DNA of 64,000 bases from Phycisphaerales bacterium. GTDB lineage: Bacteria; Planctomycetota; Phycisphaerae; Phycisphaerales; UBA1924. Below, in pieces: positions 1 through 7,011 of this stretch; positions within the stretch are counted from its first letter, which is position 1; every line of letters starts with the position of its first letter. Under the pieces are notes generated by a model that was given only the letters and a program-made list of their open reading frames with translations, was not told the DNA's origin and ran no database searches. The stretch covers positions 37,616 to 101,615 of the forward strand of contig JAGQON010000010.1 of the NCBI GenBank assembly GCA_020427395.1, written 5' to 3'. The position numbers and the translations under genes are program-made.

Positions 1-24
1 GGGGTTCGAATCCCCCCCTCTCCG
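1..24 (+). tRNA. 3' end of a tRNA-Ser gene (partial)
   Basis: The first 24 nt are the T-loop (TTCGAAT, 5-11), the 3' T-stem (12-16), the 3' acceptor strand CCTCTCC (17-23) and a G discriminator (24). The acceptor strand would pair with GGAGAGG, and G73 with this acceptor is typical of bacterial tRNA-Ser. No CCA is encoded. The rest of the gene lies upstream of the window, so the anticodon cannot be read. It is the integration target of the island that follows. Confidence 0.75.
11..24 (+). other. attL core: 14-bp direct repeat at the tRNA 3' end
   Basis: TCCCCCCCTCTCCG here is repeated exactly at 25563-25576, where no tRNA body precedes it. That is the pattern left when a tyrosine integrase inserts an element at a tRNA 3' end: the tRNA is kept whole on one side and a short copy marks the other. 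The integrase gene starts about 1.8 kb away, on the tRNA side. Confidence 0.8.
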
Positions 25-31
25 CTTCGAT

Positions 32-62
32 AAGACCCTGCATTTGCAGGGTCTTGTTTTTT
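32..62 (+). terminator. Rho-independent terminator after tRNA-Ser, brought by the island
   Basis: A 10-bp stem AAGACCCTGC / GCAGGGTCTT (32-41 and 46-55) with loop ATTT is followed by GTTTTTT. It lies inside the element, so it replaces the chromosomal tRNA terminator, which was moved to 25584-25623 by the insertion. Confidence 0.85.
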
Positions 63-103
63 AGGGGTTTACGACGGAGCACTCCGAGACGTTTGACCCT
101 GTT

Positions 104-123
104 GGCCTTGAACTGGCCTAGAT
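104..123 (+). repeat. Left subterminal repeat, candidate integrase arm site
   Basis: GGCCTTGAACTGGCCTAGAT is 18/20 identical, in the same orientation, to 25416-25435 near the other end (the consensus has W at the two differing positions). It lies 80 bp inside attL. Subterminal repeats at both ends of a tyrosine-integrase element usually are arm-type integrase or excisionase binding sites; this role is inferred. Confidence 0.55.
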
Positions 124-183
124 CAGCGACGCGACGATGCCGCGAGCTCGGCGGATACGTGCCTGAGCGTTTGTCGGCGAGCG

Positions 184-720
184 TTAGCTTTCAGCTTCGA
201 GCCGCTTCCATGCCTTAGTGGCTTGCGACTTCAGCGAGCCGGCCTTGGCTGGGCTGAACATCGCCCGCTCATGGCGTATGAGCTGCTCGTGCTTCATCCA
301 CCTCAGGGCGGTCCGGATGTGGTAGTCGGGCACCCGCTCGCCGAGTGCTTTCTGCACGGCCTCGTGCAGGTCGACGAACTTGCACTGCTCGAGGTCGCGC
401 ACCGCGTCGGCGGTTGCGAGCACAATGTCCTTTGGACAGCGGAACGGCTCCGCGTCGGTGCTCCGGTACTCGGCCAAGACTGCCGGCCGCGATGGGAACT
501 TCTCGACCTTGTAGTCCTCGACCGTCTTGGCGGCCTTCGGACCGCGGCGGCGTGCCGTCGGCCTTTCGCCGGCGTCCGCGATGAGCTCGCGTTCAAGTGA
601 CTGCAATGCGGCCAGTGCCTTCGCGATCCGGGCACCCGACGACGGGCACTCGCCCAGCACTCCGGTGAGCTCCTCTCGGGCGATGTCGATCTGTCGAAGG
701 GCGTAGGCGGCGTCAGGCAT
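184..720 (-). CDS. Winged-helix-like protein, paralogue of the 3002-3583 product
   Basis: This 178-residue protein has no family I can name. Its C-terminal half (about residues 118-175) contains ALGERVPDYHIRTALRW followed by a segment of the type LIRHERAMFSPAKAG, and it aligns well with RLGEELPDYAARVSLRFW and LVHHEGARFTRVGTKAG in the protein at 3002-3583. The pattern of short helices followed by a beta turn suggests a winged helix-turn-helix. The N-terminal half is helical and charged. The two paralogues flank the 821-3005 integrase operon and face the opposite way from it, so a regulatory or recombination-accessory role is plausible but unproven. There is no clear ribosome binding site at the ATG. 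Confidence 0.6.
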   Translation of the reverse strand: MPDAAYALRQIDIAREELTGVLGECPSSGARIAKALAALQSLERELIADAGERPTARRRGPKAAKTVEDYKVEKFPSRPAVLAEYRSTDAEPFRCPKDIVLATADAVRDLEQCKFVDLHEAVQKALGERVPDYHIRTALRWMKHEQLIRHERAMFSPAKAGSLKSQATKAWKRLEAES

Positions 721-820
721 TGAACCAACTGTACCACAACCTCACGGTTTTTTCTAGGTGGGCGTTGACGGATCATCCAAGGCGAGCTACTCTCGGTGGA
801 TTTCTGTAGAGGTCTGCCAT

Positions 821-1504
821 ATGAAAGAGACGCAAAGCCTAGCCGCACTGCTCACCTCGGTCACCCGGGGGCACCTCATCATCGCGCTGGAGTACCTCGC
901 CGAGCTCTCCGCAAATGGGATGGTCACATCCGAGGTGGTCGACGCGATCGACGAGGAGCTGCCCGCACACGGAGGTGTCGCGACTTCCGCCGTGGTCGAG
1001 CACGCCCGGGCACTCGGGCTGATTTCAGCCACGATCGACAGCGACGGTTTCGCGAAGTTCTTCATCCACGCTGCCGCGTTGGACCTGCTGGGCCTTGACA
1101 TCGAGGCCGTGCACGGAAGTGAAGAGGCAGAGTTACAGGTGTTGGCGGGCGTCTTCGCCTGCTACCAGCGTGACGCCGCTGGCAACAAAGGTCGCGCCTG
1201 GCGAGCAGCGGCTTCCCTCATGCTGCTCTTGGAAGCCGAGGTCGGACCTGAACAAATCGCCCGGCTCAGCGAGCGGGCGGTGGGCAACCAACGGGGCCCG
1301 AGCACCGCGAAGGCGTTCTGGCTCGCCGAGTCGCAGCTCGGTCTTCAAGTTGCCAAGGCCGAGGGCTTCATCGATGAGCCCACCGACGGATCCCTTCGGA
1401 TCACGGATTACACGCTGACCGACCGCGGCAGAGCATGGCTGACCAGGGACGGCTCACCGATCGCGGCGAGCGTCCGCAACATCGAGCTGAGGGGGGTGCT
1501 GTGA
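821..1504 (+). CDS. Hypothetical protein, first gene of the integrase operon
   Basis: This is a 227-residue soluble protein without a recognised family. I start it at ATG 821, preceded by GAGG, and not at the upstream in-frame GTG at 758. Its stop overlaps the start of the next gene (TGATG), so it is translationally coupled to the excisionase candidate and the integrase. The middle and C-terminal parts (ITDYTLTDRGRAWL near residue 200) look like the end of a winged-helix domain, as in many element-borne regulators. A role in control of integration is an inference from its position only. Confidence 0.6.
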   Translation: MKETQSLAALLTSVTRGHLIIALEYLAELSANGMVTSEVVDAIDEELPAHGGVATSAVVEHARALGLISATIDSDGFAKFFIHAAALDLLGLDIEAVHGSEEAELQVLAGVFACYQRDAAGNKGRAWRAAASLMLLLEAEVGPEQIARLSERAVGNQRGPSTAKAFWLAESQLGLQVAKAEGFIDEPTDGSLRITDYTLTDRGRAWLTRDGSPIAASVRNIELRGVL

Positions 1505-1863
1505 TGCCCGCGATGAGGTCTCTCATCCTCCGATCCGCCCGAGCGTCCTGGCTTTTTGCCCGCCGCGCCGGCTTCGTCCGTGGGCGCACCGTCCGCATCC
1601 CCCGCACCGAGCCCACTTTCCCAAGCTCGCGTCGTCTCATCGGACTCAACATTCCGCTGCACGAAGCTCGGGCGTTGGCTGAGGAGTACGAGTTGCCGCC
1701 CATCATCACGCTTGACGAGGCCGCCAAGGTCGCCCGGCGGTCACCGTTCACCGTCAAGCGGCTCGTGTCGGAGGGGCGGTTCCCGAAGTCGGCCAAGCCT
1801 GGTAAGCCCCTGCTGTTCCTCCGCGATCGGTTCATCCAGGAGCTCATGAAGGAGCACGGGTGA
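1504..1863 (+). CDS. Small HTH protein, excisionase-like (recombination directionality factor candidate)
   Basis: This 119-residue basic protein has a C-terminal MerR/excisionase-type helix-turn-helix: PIITLDEAAKVARRSPFTVK (about residues 67-86), then RLVSEGRFPKSAKPGKPLLF and an arm ending FIQELMKEHG. Excisionases of this fold bend DNA at arm sites and bias tyrosine integrases towards excision. The first 45 residues are Arg-rich. Its ATG overlaps the previous stop (TGATG), and its stop overlaps the integrase ATG in the same way, so integrase and accessory factor would be made together. The family call rests on the HTH pattern and the neighbour; a general transcriptional role is possible. Confidence 0.65.
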   Translation: MPAMRSLILRSARASWLFARRAGFVRGRTVRIPRTEPTFPSSRRLIGLNIPLHEARALAEEYELPPIITLDEAAKVARRSPFTVKRLVSEGRFPKSAKPGKPLLFLRDRFIQELMKEHG

Positions 1864-3005
1864 TGCTGGCCAACCGGTTCGAGGTCGAGGGCACGAGCAA
1901 CCCCATCATCCACGTGGGGCACAAGTCGTACCGAAAGAAGGACGGCACGTCGGCACGCACCAAGACCTACTACGCGGAGTGGAGCCTCGGCAATAAGCAG
2001 CAACGCCGGAGCCTGAAGACCAAGAACAAAACGGCCGCGATCAACGCGGCCCATGCCTTGCACGACAAGATCTGCAACGGCGAACGCCTCGAAGCCCCCA
2101 AGGAATACACCGTCGACGAGGCGGTGAAGCTGTACCTCGACACCTGCCGGGCCCGGCGGCTCAAGCCGAGGACCATGGCGGCGTACGAGCACACGCTCGG
2201 CAAGCTCAAGGACTTCTGCAAAGACCGGTCCATCGTCTACCTCGGTCGGTTCGGACAGGTCGAGTTCTGGGCGTTTGTGAACACGATGAATCACTTGTCG
2301 AAGAAGACGGTCTACGACCGCATGGTGATCGTTCAGCAGCTCTTCAAGTGGTGCTGCGAGGTTGCTGAGATCCTCGCGAAGAACCCGATCCGCAAGCTCA
2401 AGCTGAAGAAGCCGGCGTCGAAGAAACAGCCGTGCTTCACCCCTGAGCAGATCCGCACAATGATCGACACCGCGGACGACAATCTCCGGCCCATCATTGT
2501 GTTCCTCGCCTACACCGGGTGCCGCGTCGGTGAGATGCGGGACCTGCTGTGGGAGGATGTCCACCTCGACGCCAACGGCAACGGCGTGCTCGACATCCGG
2601 CACGGGGGCTCCGACGACGAGACAAAGGGGAAGGAGTCGCGTCGGATCCCGATTCACTCCGAGCTGCGGCCGTACTTGGAGTCGATGCCGCGGATCGACG
2701 AGCGGGTTTTCCATTCTCATCCATCAAAGCGGTATCCCCGCGGAAACGGAAAGCTCGTTGATACGCGGCTGCTGGATCAGGTGAAGGCGTTGTGTAAAAA
2801 GTGCGGCTTCGAGAATCCCACGCAATACAAAGTGCACACGTTTCGACACGCGTTCGTCTCGATGCTGGCCCGGCAAAATGTGTCGTATCGATACGCGTTG
2901 CAGCTCGTCGGGCACTCGTCGAGCAAGATCCTTGATCTGTACTTCTCCGTCTATGACGAAGACGCGGCGAGAGCGATCGAGTCGATCGAGCTCCCGCCCG
3001 GTTAA
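1863..3005 (+). CDS. Tyrosine recombinase / phage-type integrase
   Basis: This 380-residue site-specific recombinase is expected to integrate and excise the island at the tRNA-Ser site. Order of parts: an N-terminal arm-binding region with YYAEWSLG (about 36-43), a SAM-like core-binding domain (about 80-175), and the catalytic domain with Arg221 (TGCRVGE), His325-x-x-Arg328 (HTFRH), His351 (VGHSS) and nucleophile Tyr360 (LDLYFSVYD). All main catalytic residues are present, so it should be active. The start at ATG 1863 overlaps the upstream stop; a GTG one codon earlier is less likely. It converges on the 3002-3583 gene with a 4-nt overlap. Confidence 0.93.
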   Translation: MLANRFEVEGTSNPIIHVGHKSYRKKDGTSARTKTYYAEWSLGNKQQRRSLKTKNKTAAINAAHALHDKICNGERLEAPKEYTVDEAVKLYLDTCRARRLKPRTMAAYEHTLGKLKDFCKDRSIVYLGRFGQVEFWAFVNTMNHLSKKTVYDRMVIVQQLFKWCCEVAEILAKNPIRKLKLKKPASKKQPCFTPEQIRTMIDTADDNLRPIIVFLAYTGCRVGEMRDLLWEDVHLDANGNGVLDIRHGGSDDETKGKESRRIPIHSELRPYLESMPRIDERVFHSHPSKRYPRGNGKLVDTRLLDQVKALCKKCGFENPTQYKVHTFRHAFVSMLARQNVSYRYALQLVGHSSSKILDLYFSVYDEDAARAIESIELPPG

Positions 3006-3583
3006 CCTTCCGACGATTGATCAGGACCGACTTCGAAGGGCTCACGCTGCAAGCTCGTCCAGGCTTCCCGGGTTGCTCGTGTAAACCCGGCCTTAGTGCC
3101 GACGCGGGTGAACCGTGCACCTTCATGATGGACGAGACCTGAGGCGGACCAGAATCGCAGCGAGACGCGGGCGGCGTAGTCGGGCAGCTCCTCTCCAAGC
3201 CGGCGGCTCGCGGCGGCCTTGATGGTGGCGAAGAGTTGTGGCTCCGCGGTGGACGCGACCTCGGTGGCAACCGCCCTGTAGTACGGCAGCGGCACCTTGT
3301 ACGGTTTCGCCGCTGCGCCTGGGCGGATCTCAATGAGGGCGGGGCCGCGGCGTGACTCTTCGACGGTGTAGGTGGCGGCCCGCACACGGGCACGGGGGCC
3401 GATGATCCGCCGACGACGGGCGTCGTTCAGGTTGTTAATCTCACCGGTGACCGCGGAGTCAAGTTCGTTGAGCTTGCGGAGTAGTTTCGAGCGGCCTGTA
3501 CCCGTGCGCGACGCGAGCTCGCGTACCTCATCAAGCACATCTCGCCATGACTGACTTGGTGTACCTGCTCGCGGCATGAGCAT
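3002..3583 (-). CDS. Winged-helix-like protein, paralogue of the 184-720 product
   Basis: This is a 193-residue protein of unknown family. Residues 1-60 are helical (DVLDEVRELASRTG...LLRKLNELDSAV). The C-terminal third (about 125-185) shares the RLGEELPDYAARVSLRFW and LVHHEGARFTRVGTKAGFTR pattern with the 184-720 product and is probably a winged helix. The gene runs against the integrase and overlaps its last codons by 4 nt. Just upstream of its start lies the first of two GTACGCC-N13-GGCGT sites (3588-3614), the second being in front of the divergent 3797 gene, so it may encode the DNA-binding protein that reads these sites. That link is inference. Confidence 0.62.
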   Translation of the reverse strand: MLMPRAGTPSQSWRDVLDEVRELASRTGTGRSKLLRKLNELDSAVTGEINNLNDARRRRIIGPRARVRAATYTVEESRRGPALIEIRPGAAAKPYKVPLPYYRAVATEVASTAEPQLFATIKAAASRRLGEELPDYAARVSLRFWSASGLVHHEGARFTRVGTKAGFTRATREAWTSLQREPFEVGPDQSSEG

Positions 3584-3587
3584 GATG

Positions 3588-3614
3588 GTACGCCGGATCT
3601 GCGAGTTGGCGTCT
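3588..3614. promoter_or_regulatory. Operator-like site 1 (GTACGCC-N13-GGCGT)
   Basis: GTACGCC (3588-3594), 13 nt, then GGCGTCT (3608-3614) has the same layout as site 2 at 3756-3782, and also shares the G.AT just after the left arm and the TT just before the right arm. It begins 5 nt upstream of the 3583 start codon on the minus strand. A dimeric regulator of the divergent genes is the simplest explanation. Confidence 0.5.
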
Positions 3615-3646
3615 ATACCCGCGTACCCGAGATACCGCGATTCCCG

Positions 3647-3679
3647 TCAGGATCCATACCGGTTTGGGCTGGATCCTGA
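3647..3679. repeat. Perfect inverted repeat around two GGATCC cores
   Basis: TCAGGATCC (3647-3655) and GGATCCTGA (3671-3679) are 9-bp perfect arms with a 15-nt spacer, centred between the two operator-like sites in the divergent region 3584-3796. No T-tract follows on either strand, so a terminator is unlikely. It could be a protein binding site or a recombination site; nothing in the sequence decides. Confidence 0.5.
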
Positions 3680-3755
3680 TGCGCCTCCGATTCCGTGTTG
3701 AAATTGTCGAGTTCACCGCGGACGGATCCTTGCCTTCCGTCCAAGGCACCGCTAT

Positions 3756-3782
3756 GTACGCCGTATTGACCCATTGGCGTAC
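3756..3782. promoter_or_regulatory. Operator-like site 2 (GTACGCC-N13-GGCGTAC)
   Basis: GTACGCC (3756-3762) and GGCGTAC (3776-3782) form a perfect 7-bp inverted repeat with a 13-nt spacer, 14 nt upstream of ATG 3797. It matches site 1 at 3588-3614 in arms and spacing. Probable operator for the rightward gene set leading to the serine recombinase. Confidence 0.5.
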
Positions 3783-3796
3783 TGACGGAGCATCGA

Positions 3797-4156
3797 ATGA
3801 CGAACGACAACACCCACACGGCGGACGAGATCAAGGTGGCGGCGGACGGGCTGCTCGCATGGGCCATGGCGCACGGGGGCGTGCTCGCGGTGGCGGCGAC
3901 GCTTGGGGAGGACCGGGATGGCCCGGTCCCCGCAGCGCGGCCGGAGGCGTTGGTGGCCGGCGCGGTCGGGACGCTCAACGAAGCCGAAATCGCCGTGCTG
4001 CTCGCACAGCTCGATGTCGCGGTGCTCATGGTGTTATCGCAGATGGCTGCGGGCGCAGAGATGGGCGAGCCGGCCTTCCGCGAGCTTGTGAATCAGGCAC
4101 GGCGCGAGATGCTCGATGCGGCGGGGCTCAACTTGTGCGACGACTGCGGCGGATGA
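3797..4156 (+). CDS. Hypothetical small helical protein
   Basis: This is a 119-residue, Ala-rich, mostly helical protein ending in a Cys pair (NLCDDCGG). No family is recognised. It is the first gene of a rightward set (3797, 4240, 4725, 4952) that ends in the large serine recombinase. It shares a general design with the next product: a long helical region with AEIAVLLAQLDVAVLMVL here and NTDIAVLMGTLYGMLDVIEDG there, then an acidic segment with FRE(LV/AV)..AR, so the two may be distant paralogues. Function unknown. Confidence 0.55.
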   Translation: MTNDNTHTADEIKVAADGLLAWAMAHGGVLAVAATLGEDRDGPVPAARPEALVAGAVGTLNEAEIAVLLAQLDVAVLMVLSQMAAGAEMGEPAFRELVNQARREMLDAAGLNLCDDCGG

Positions 4157-4239
4157 GGGTGTAAGAGAGAAGGGCTCGTAGCGGGGCCAACGCCCCGCGG
4201 CGGGTTTGGCGATTCGGTTCTAAATTGAGAGGTACAGCA

Positions 4240-4653
4240 ATGACGACGGCGCACGCGTTCAACGGCCCCGATGGGATGGCGAGGAAGATCAGGCTGCTCG
4301 CGAGCAACTGCGAGACGGCGACGGCGGGGTTGTCGCGCACGCTGCTCATCGCGGTGAGCTCGCCGGACCCGGTGAGCACTCCGGACTGCGAGCATGCGGC
4401 CCCGCGTGGGATCCGGATCCAGACGCTCGACAAGGGCATGACGAACACCGACATCGCGGTGCTCATGGGCACCCTCTACGGCATGCTCGATGTGATTGAG
4501 GACGGGTACTCGCGGGAGTTCGGTGACGGCTTCCGTGAAGCGGTGGACGAGGCGCGCGGCACACACGGCCATGGTCAGCGGATGGCCGTGGTGCCGGTTG
4601 TTCCCATGGACACCAAGCCGTGGCAGACACGCGTGAGTGAGCGCGGAAGCTGA
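4240..4653 (+). CDS. Hypothetical protein, possible distant paralogue of the 3797 product
   Basis: This is a 137-residue protein of unknown family. ATG 4240 is preceded by GAGAGG at good distance, favoured over TTG 4225. The stretch TDIAVLMGTLYGMLDVIEDG followed by FGDGFREAVDEARG resembles the C-terminal half of the 3797 product. The preceding 83-nt gap contains a GGGGC/GCCCC hairpin (about 4186-4199). The gene lies in line with the recombinase but 71 nt from the next start. Confidence 0.5.
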   Translation: MTTAHAFNGPDGMARKIRLLASNCETATAGLSRTLLIAVSSPDPVSTPDCEHAAPRGIRIQTLDKGMTNTDIAVLMGTLYGMLDVIEDGYSREFGDGFREAVDEARGTHGHGQRMAVVPVVPMDTKPWQTRVSERGS

Positions 4654-4724
4654 GAAAACTGCAAATCGGAAGTATCGCGCCCGTCACCACCATGAAAACT
4701 GGCGCGCGAGGGAGGAGTCAACAC

Positions 4725-4955
4725 ATGACTCGTGGAATGGAGAAGGGCGAACCACACTTGCCGCAATCCGGCGGCGACCAGAGCGGCGAGATCGTTTCTC
4801 GTCGTCGGGGTCGTCCGCCGCGGCAGGTCCGGGTCGCGGTCGCGTATCGGCCGCAGGATCCGGAGGAGGAACTTGATTGCAATGACGCCCTTCGACTTCT
4901 ACTTGCCTCCATGGTCCGCAGGCGAATGGGCGGACATGAGGAGGAAGAGACATGA
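4725..4955 (+). CDS. Small basic protein coupled to the serine recombinase
   Basis: This 76-residue protein starts at ATG 4725, which has a strong ribosome binding site (GGAGGAG, 4711-4717); an earlier ATG at 4692 lacks one. The middle is basic (SRRRGRPPRQVRVAVAYRP, an AT-hook-like RRGRPPR core), and the C-terminus is acidic. The last codons overlap the recombinase start (ATGA), so the two are translationally coupled. A DNA-binding helper of the recombinase is conceivable; no family is recognised. Confidence 0.55.
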   Translation: MTRGMEKGEPHLPQSGGDQSGEIVSRRRGRPPRQVRVAVAYRPQDPEEELDCNDALRLLLASMVRRRMGGHEEEET

Positions 4956-6883
4956 AACGGAAGTCTCGACTCAACGGAAAACGAGCGGTCCCCATGCCGC
5001 GATGCAGTACGATGGAGCAGGCCGATACCTCCATCGACGATCAGATGAACTCCATGGAGTACTTCGCGGAGGAGTACGACATGGAGCTCGCCGACGCCTT
5101 GCAACTTGTCGGCAAGTCCGGCAGCATCAAGGCCAATCTTGAAGCGGCGATGGACGAGATCATCGCGCGCAAGCGGTCGGGCGAGCGGATCGATGTCGTC
5201 CTGTTCTATGACCAAAGCCGGTTCGGGCGTTCGGGGCCGCTCCATTTTGGGGCTCTGGCCGATCGCCTCTTGGACGAGGGCATCGAGATCGCCGAGACTG
5301 ACGCGTTCATGGAGGATGCCAACAACGCCACCATGGTCCGCATGATGAAAGCGATGATCGCTCAGCAGACCGCCCGCGGCATCGCAGACAACTCGGCCAG
5401 GGGGTCGCAACAGGCGCTCCGCGAGGGGCGTCGCAGTCATGCGAGCAAGGGGGCGTACGGCATCGACCGTCTCTATATGACCGAAGACGACGAGCCGATC
5501 TGTATCATCCGCTTGCTCCCGGATGGAACGCGGCTCAACCTGGATCCCGAGACCAAGGAGGTCCGGCTCAGGTACGAGCCGGGCAAGATGGGGTTCAAGA
5601 AGGAGAAGAAGGACAAAGTCACGCTGATCCCGGGCGACCCGGAGCATCAGGCGGTCGTCATCCGAATCTTTGCGATGCGGCACGAGCAGGGCTTCGCGGG
5701 TACACGTATTGCGCGCGTCCTCAATGATGAAGAGATCCCGTCGCCCAACGGCAAAAGATGGACCAAGACCGTCATCGACGCGATGCTGCGCAACGAGACC
5801 TACTGCGGCGTTGGCTATGCCAACCGGCATTCCTCTGCTCTCTATTTCAACCAAGCAGAAGGACGCCCGGAGCCGCTGCCCCGCGAGCAAGGTCGTCGCA
5901 TCCGTGGCATCCGGCCCGAGAGTTCATGGTACTTGATCGCATACCCGAAACTCCGCGACTATCTGCCCGAACATCTGCGGCCCGCGGCGATGGCCGAGCA
6001 GGCCGAGCATCGCGCCAAGATCAAGTCGGGCTGGATCAAGGATCCGGCCCGCCGCAACGGCCGGACGACCCATCTCCTATCTGACATCCTCGTCGAGCCG
6101 ACAACCGGCAAGCGGCTCATCGCAAAGCGAAGCCGCGGGCGGATTTACTACGGGCTCAACAAAAGCGTCGATATGCCTGCGAAGGGATCGCAGCGTCGGA
6201 GATGGTTGGCGTCAGGGCCGCTGCATCGCGCGGTCTTGGAAGAGATCGAGGCGTTGATCTGCTCGCTCCCTGATCTCCGCGAACGGATCATTAAAGAGAT
6301 CGGCGAGCAAGACAAGCAGCGTCGGGGCGAATCGGGCGAGGCCGAGCAACTCCTGGCAAACCTCGACAAGCTGAAGGCGCGCCTGAAATCGCAGGTCCGT
6401 CGTCTCGGCGGCGACGACGATGACATCGTCAACGATGCGATCGACGAGACGACCAGGCAGATCCGCGTTATCGAGGACAAGCTCGCCGGCATGAACGGCG
6501 GGCCCGCGTTGACCGAGAAGGACATCGCCGCGATCACCGATGGAGTTATCAAGGATCTCTCCGCCATGCTCCAGGCGTTGGCGGAGGAGGGCGAGACCTC
6601 GCTCCGCAAGGTCGCGGAGACCCTGATCAGTTCCGCGGTTGCGAATCTTGATGAGAACGAGGTCGACTTCGAGTTCGCGATCCCGGCAGAACTGATCGAG
6701 CAGCGGAATGTACGCCTAGCGGCTCGTAACGGACCCGCTCCATGCCGCCAGGCGTACAAATGGCGGCCCATCCCCCTTGATGCCGTAACCGTTGACATTC
6801 CAAAGCGTTGCAGCGGCGACTGCTGGGAGCCGTTCGAGCCATCGGGCTGCGATGACTGCCGTCGCCAACCCAAAGCTGCATGA
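4952..6883 (+). CDS. Large serine recombinase
   Basis: This 643-residue resolvase/invertase-type recombinase has the long C-terminal extension of phage and ICE serine integrases. The N-terminal domain has RCST (probable nucleophile Ser19), SIDDQ (27-31), the SRFGRS motif (89-94) and the long helix from about 125. A recombinase domain follows (about 225-330, with ARVLNDEEIPSPNGKRW and NETYCGVGYANR). The usual Cys pairs of the zinc ribbon are not obvious. A coiled coil lies around 465-510 (LLANLDKLKARLKSQV). The catalytic Ser motif is PRCST instead of the usual YxRxST. It is the second recombinase of the island and may belong to an older or nested element. Confidence 0.88.
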   Translation: MKRKSRLNGKRAVPMPRCSTMEQADTSIDDQMNSMEYFAEEYDMELADALQLVGKSGSIKANLEAAMDEIIARKRSGERIDVVLFYDQSRFGRSGPLHFGALADRLLDEGIEIAETDAFMEDANNATMVRMMKAMIAQQTARGIADNSARGSQQALREGRRSHASKGAYGIDRLYMTEDDEPICIIRLLPDGTRLNLDPETKEVRLRYEPGKMGFKKEKKDKVTLIPGDPEHQAVVIRIFAMRHEQGFAGTRIARVLNDEEIPSPNGKRWTKTVIDAMLRNETYCGVGYANRHSSALYFNQAEGRPEPLPREQGRRIRGIRPESSWYLIAYPKLRDYLPEHLRPAAMAEQAEHRAKIKSGWIKDPARRNGRTTHLLSDILVEPTTGKRLIAKRSRGRIYYGLNKSVDMPAKGSQRRRWLASGPLHRAVLEEIEALICSLPDLRERIIKEIGEQDKQRRGESGEAEQLLANLDKLKARLKSQVRRLGGDDDDIVNDAIDETTRQIRVIEDKLAGMNGGPALTEKDIAAITDGVIKDLSAMLQALAEEGETSLRKVAETLISSAVANLDENEVDFEFAIPAELIEQRNVRLAARNGPAPCRQAYKWRPIPLDAVTVDIPKRCSGDCWEPFEPSGCDDCRRQPKAA

Positions 6884-6910
6884 GGATCCCGGCCTAAGCG
6901 GCCGGATCCT
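6883..6910 (+). terminator. GC-rich hairpin at the recombinase stop codon
   Basis: AGGATCCCGGCC (6883-6894) and GGCCGGATCCT (6900-6910) pair with one bulged base around TAAGC. The stem starts on the last base of the stop codon. No T-tract follows, so it may act as an mRNA 3' end stabiliser or a weak terminator. It carries the same GGATCC core as the inverted repeat at 3647-3679. Confidence 0.4.
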
Positions 6911-7011
6911 GTGATGTCTTCGCCGCCCTCGACCAAACGGCCGGGGGCGGCCTTCAGAAAAATTAAAAAATTTCGTCGACGGCGGAGCCGTCGAGCATAC
7001 CGGAGACCCCC

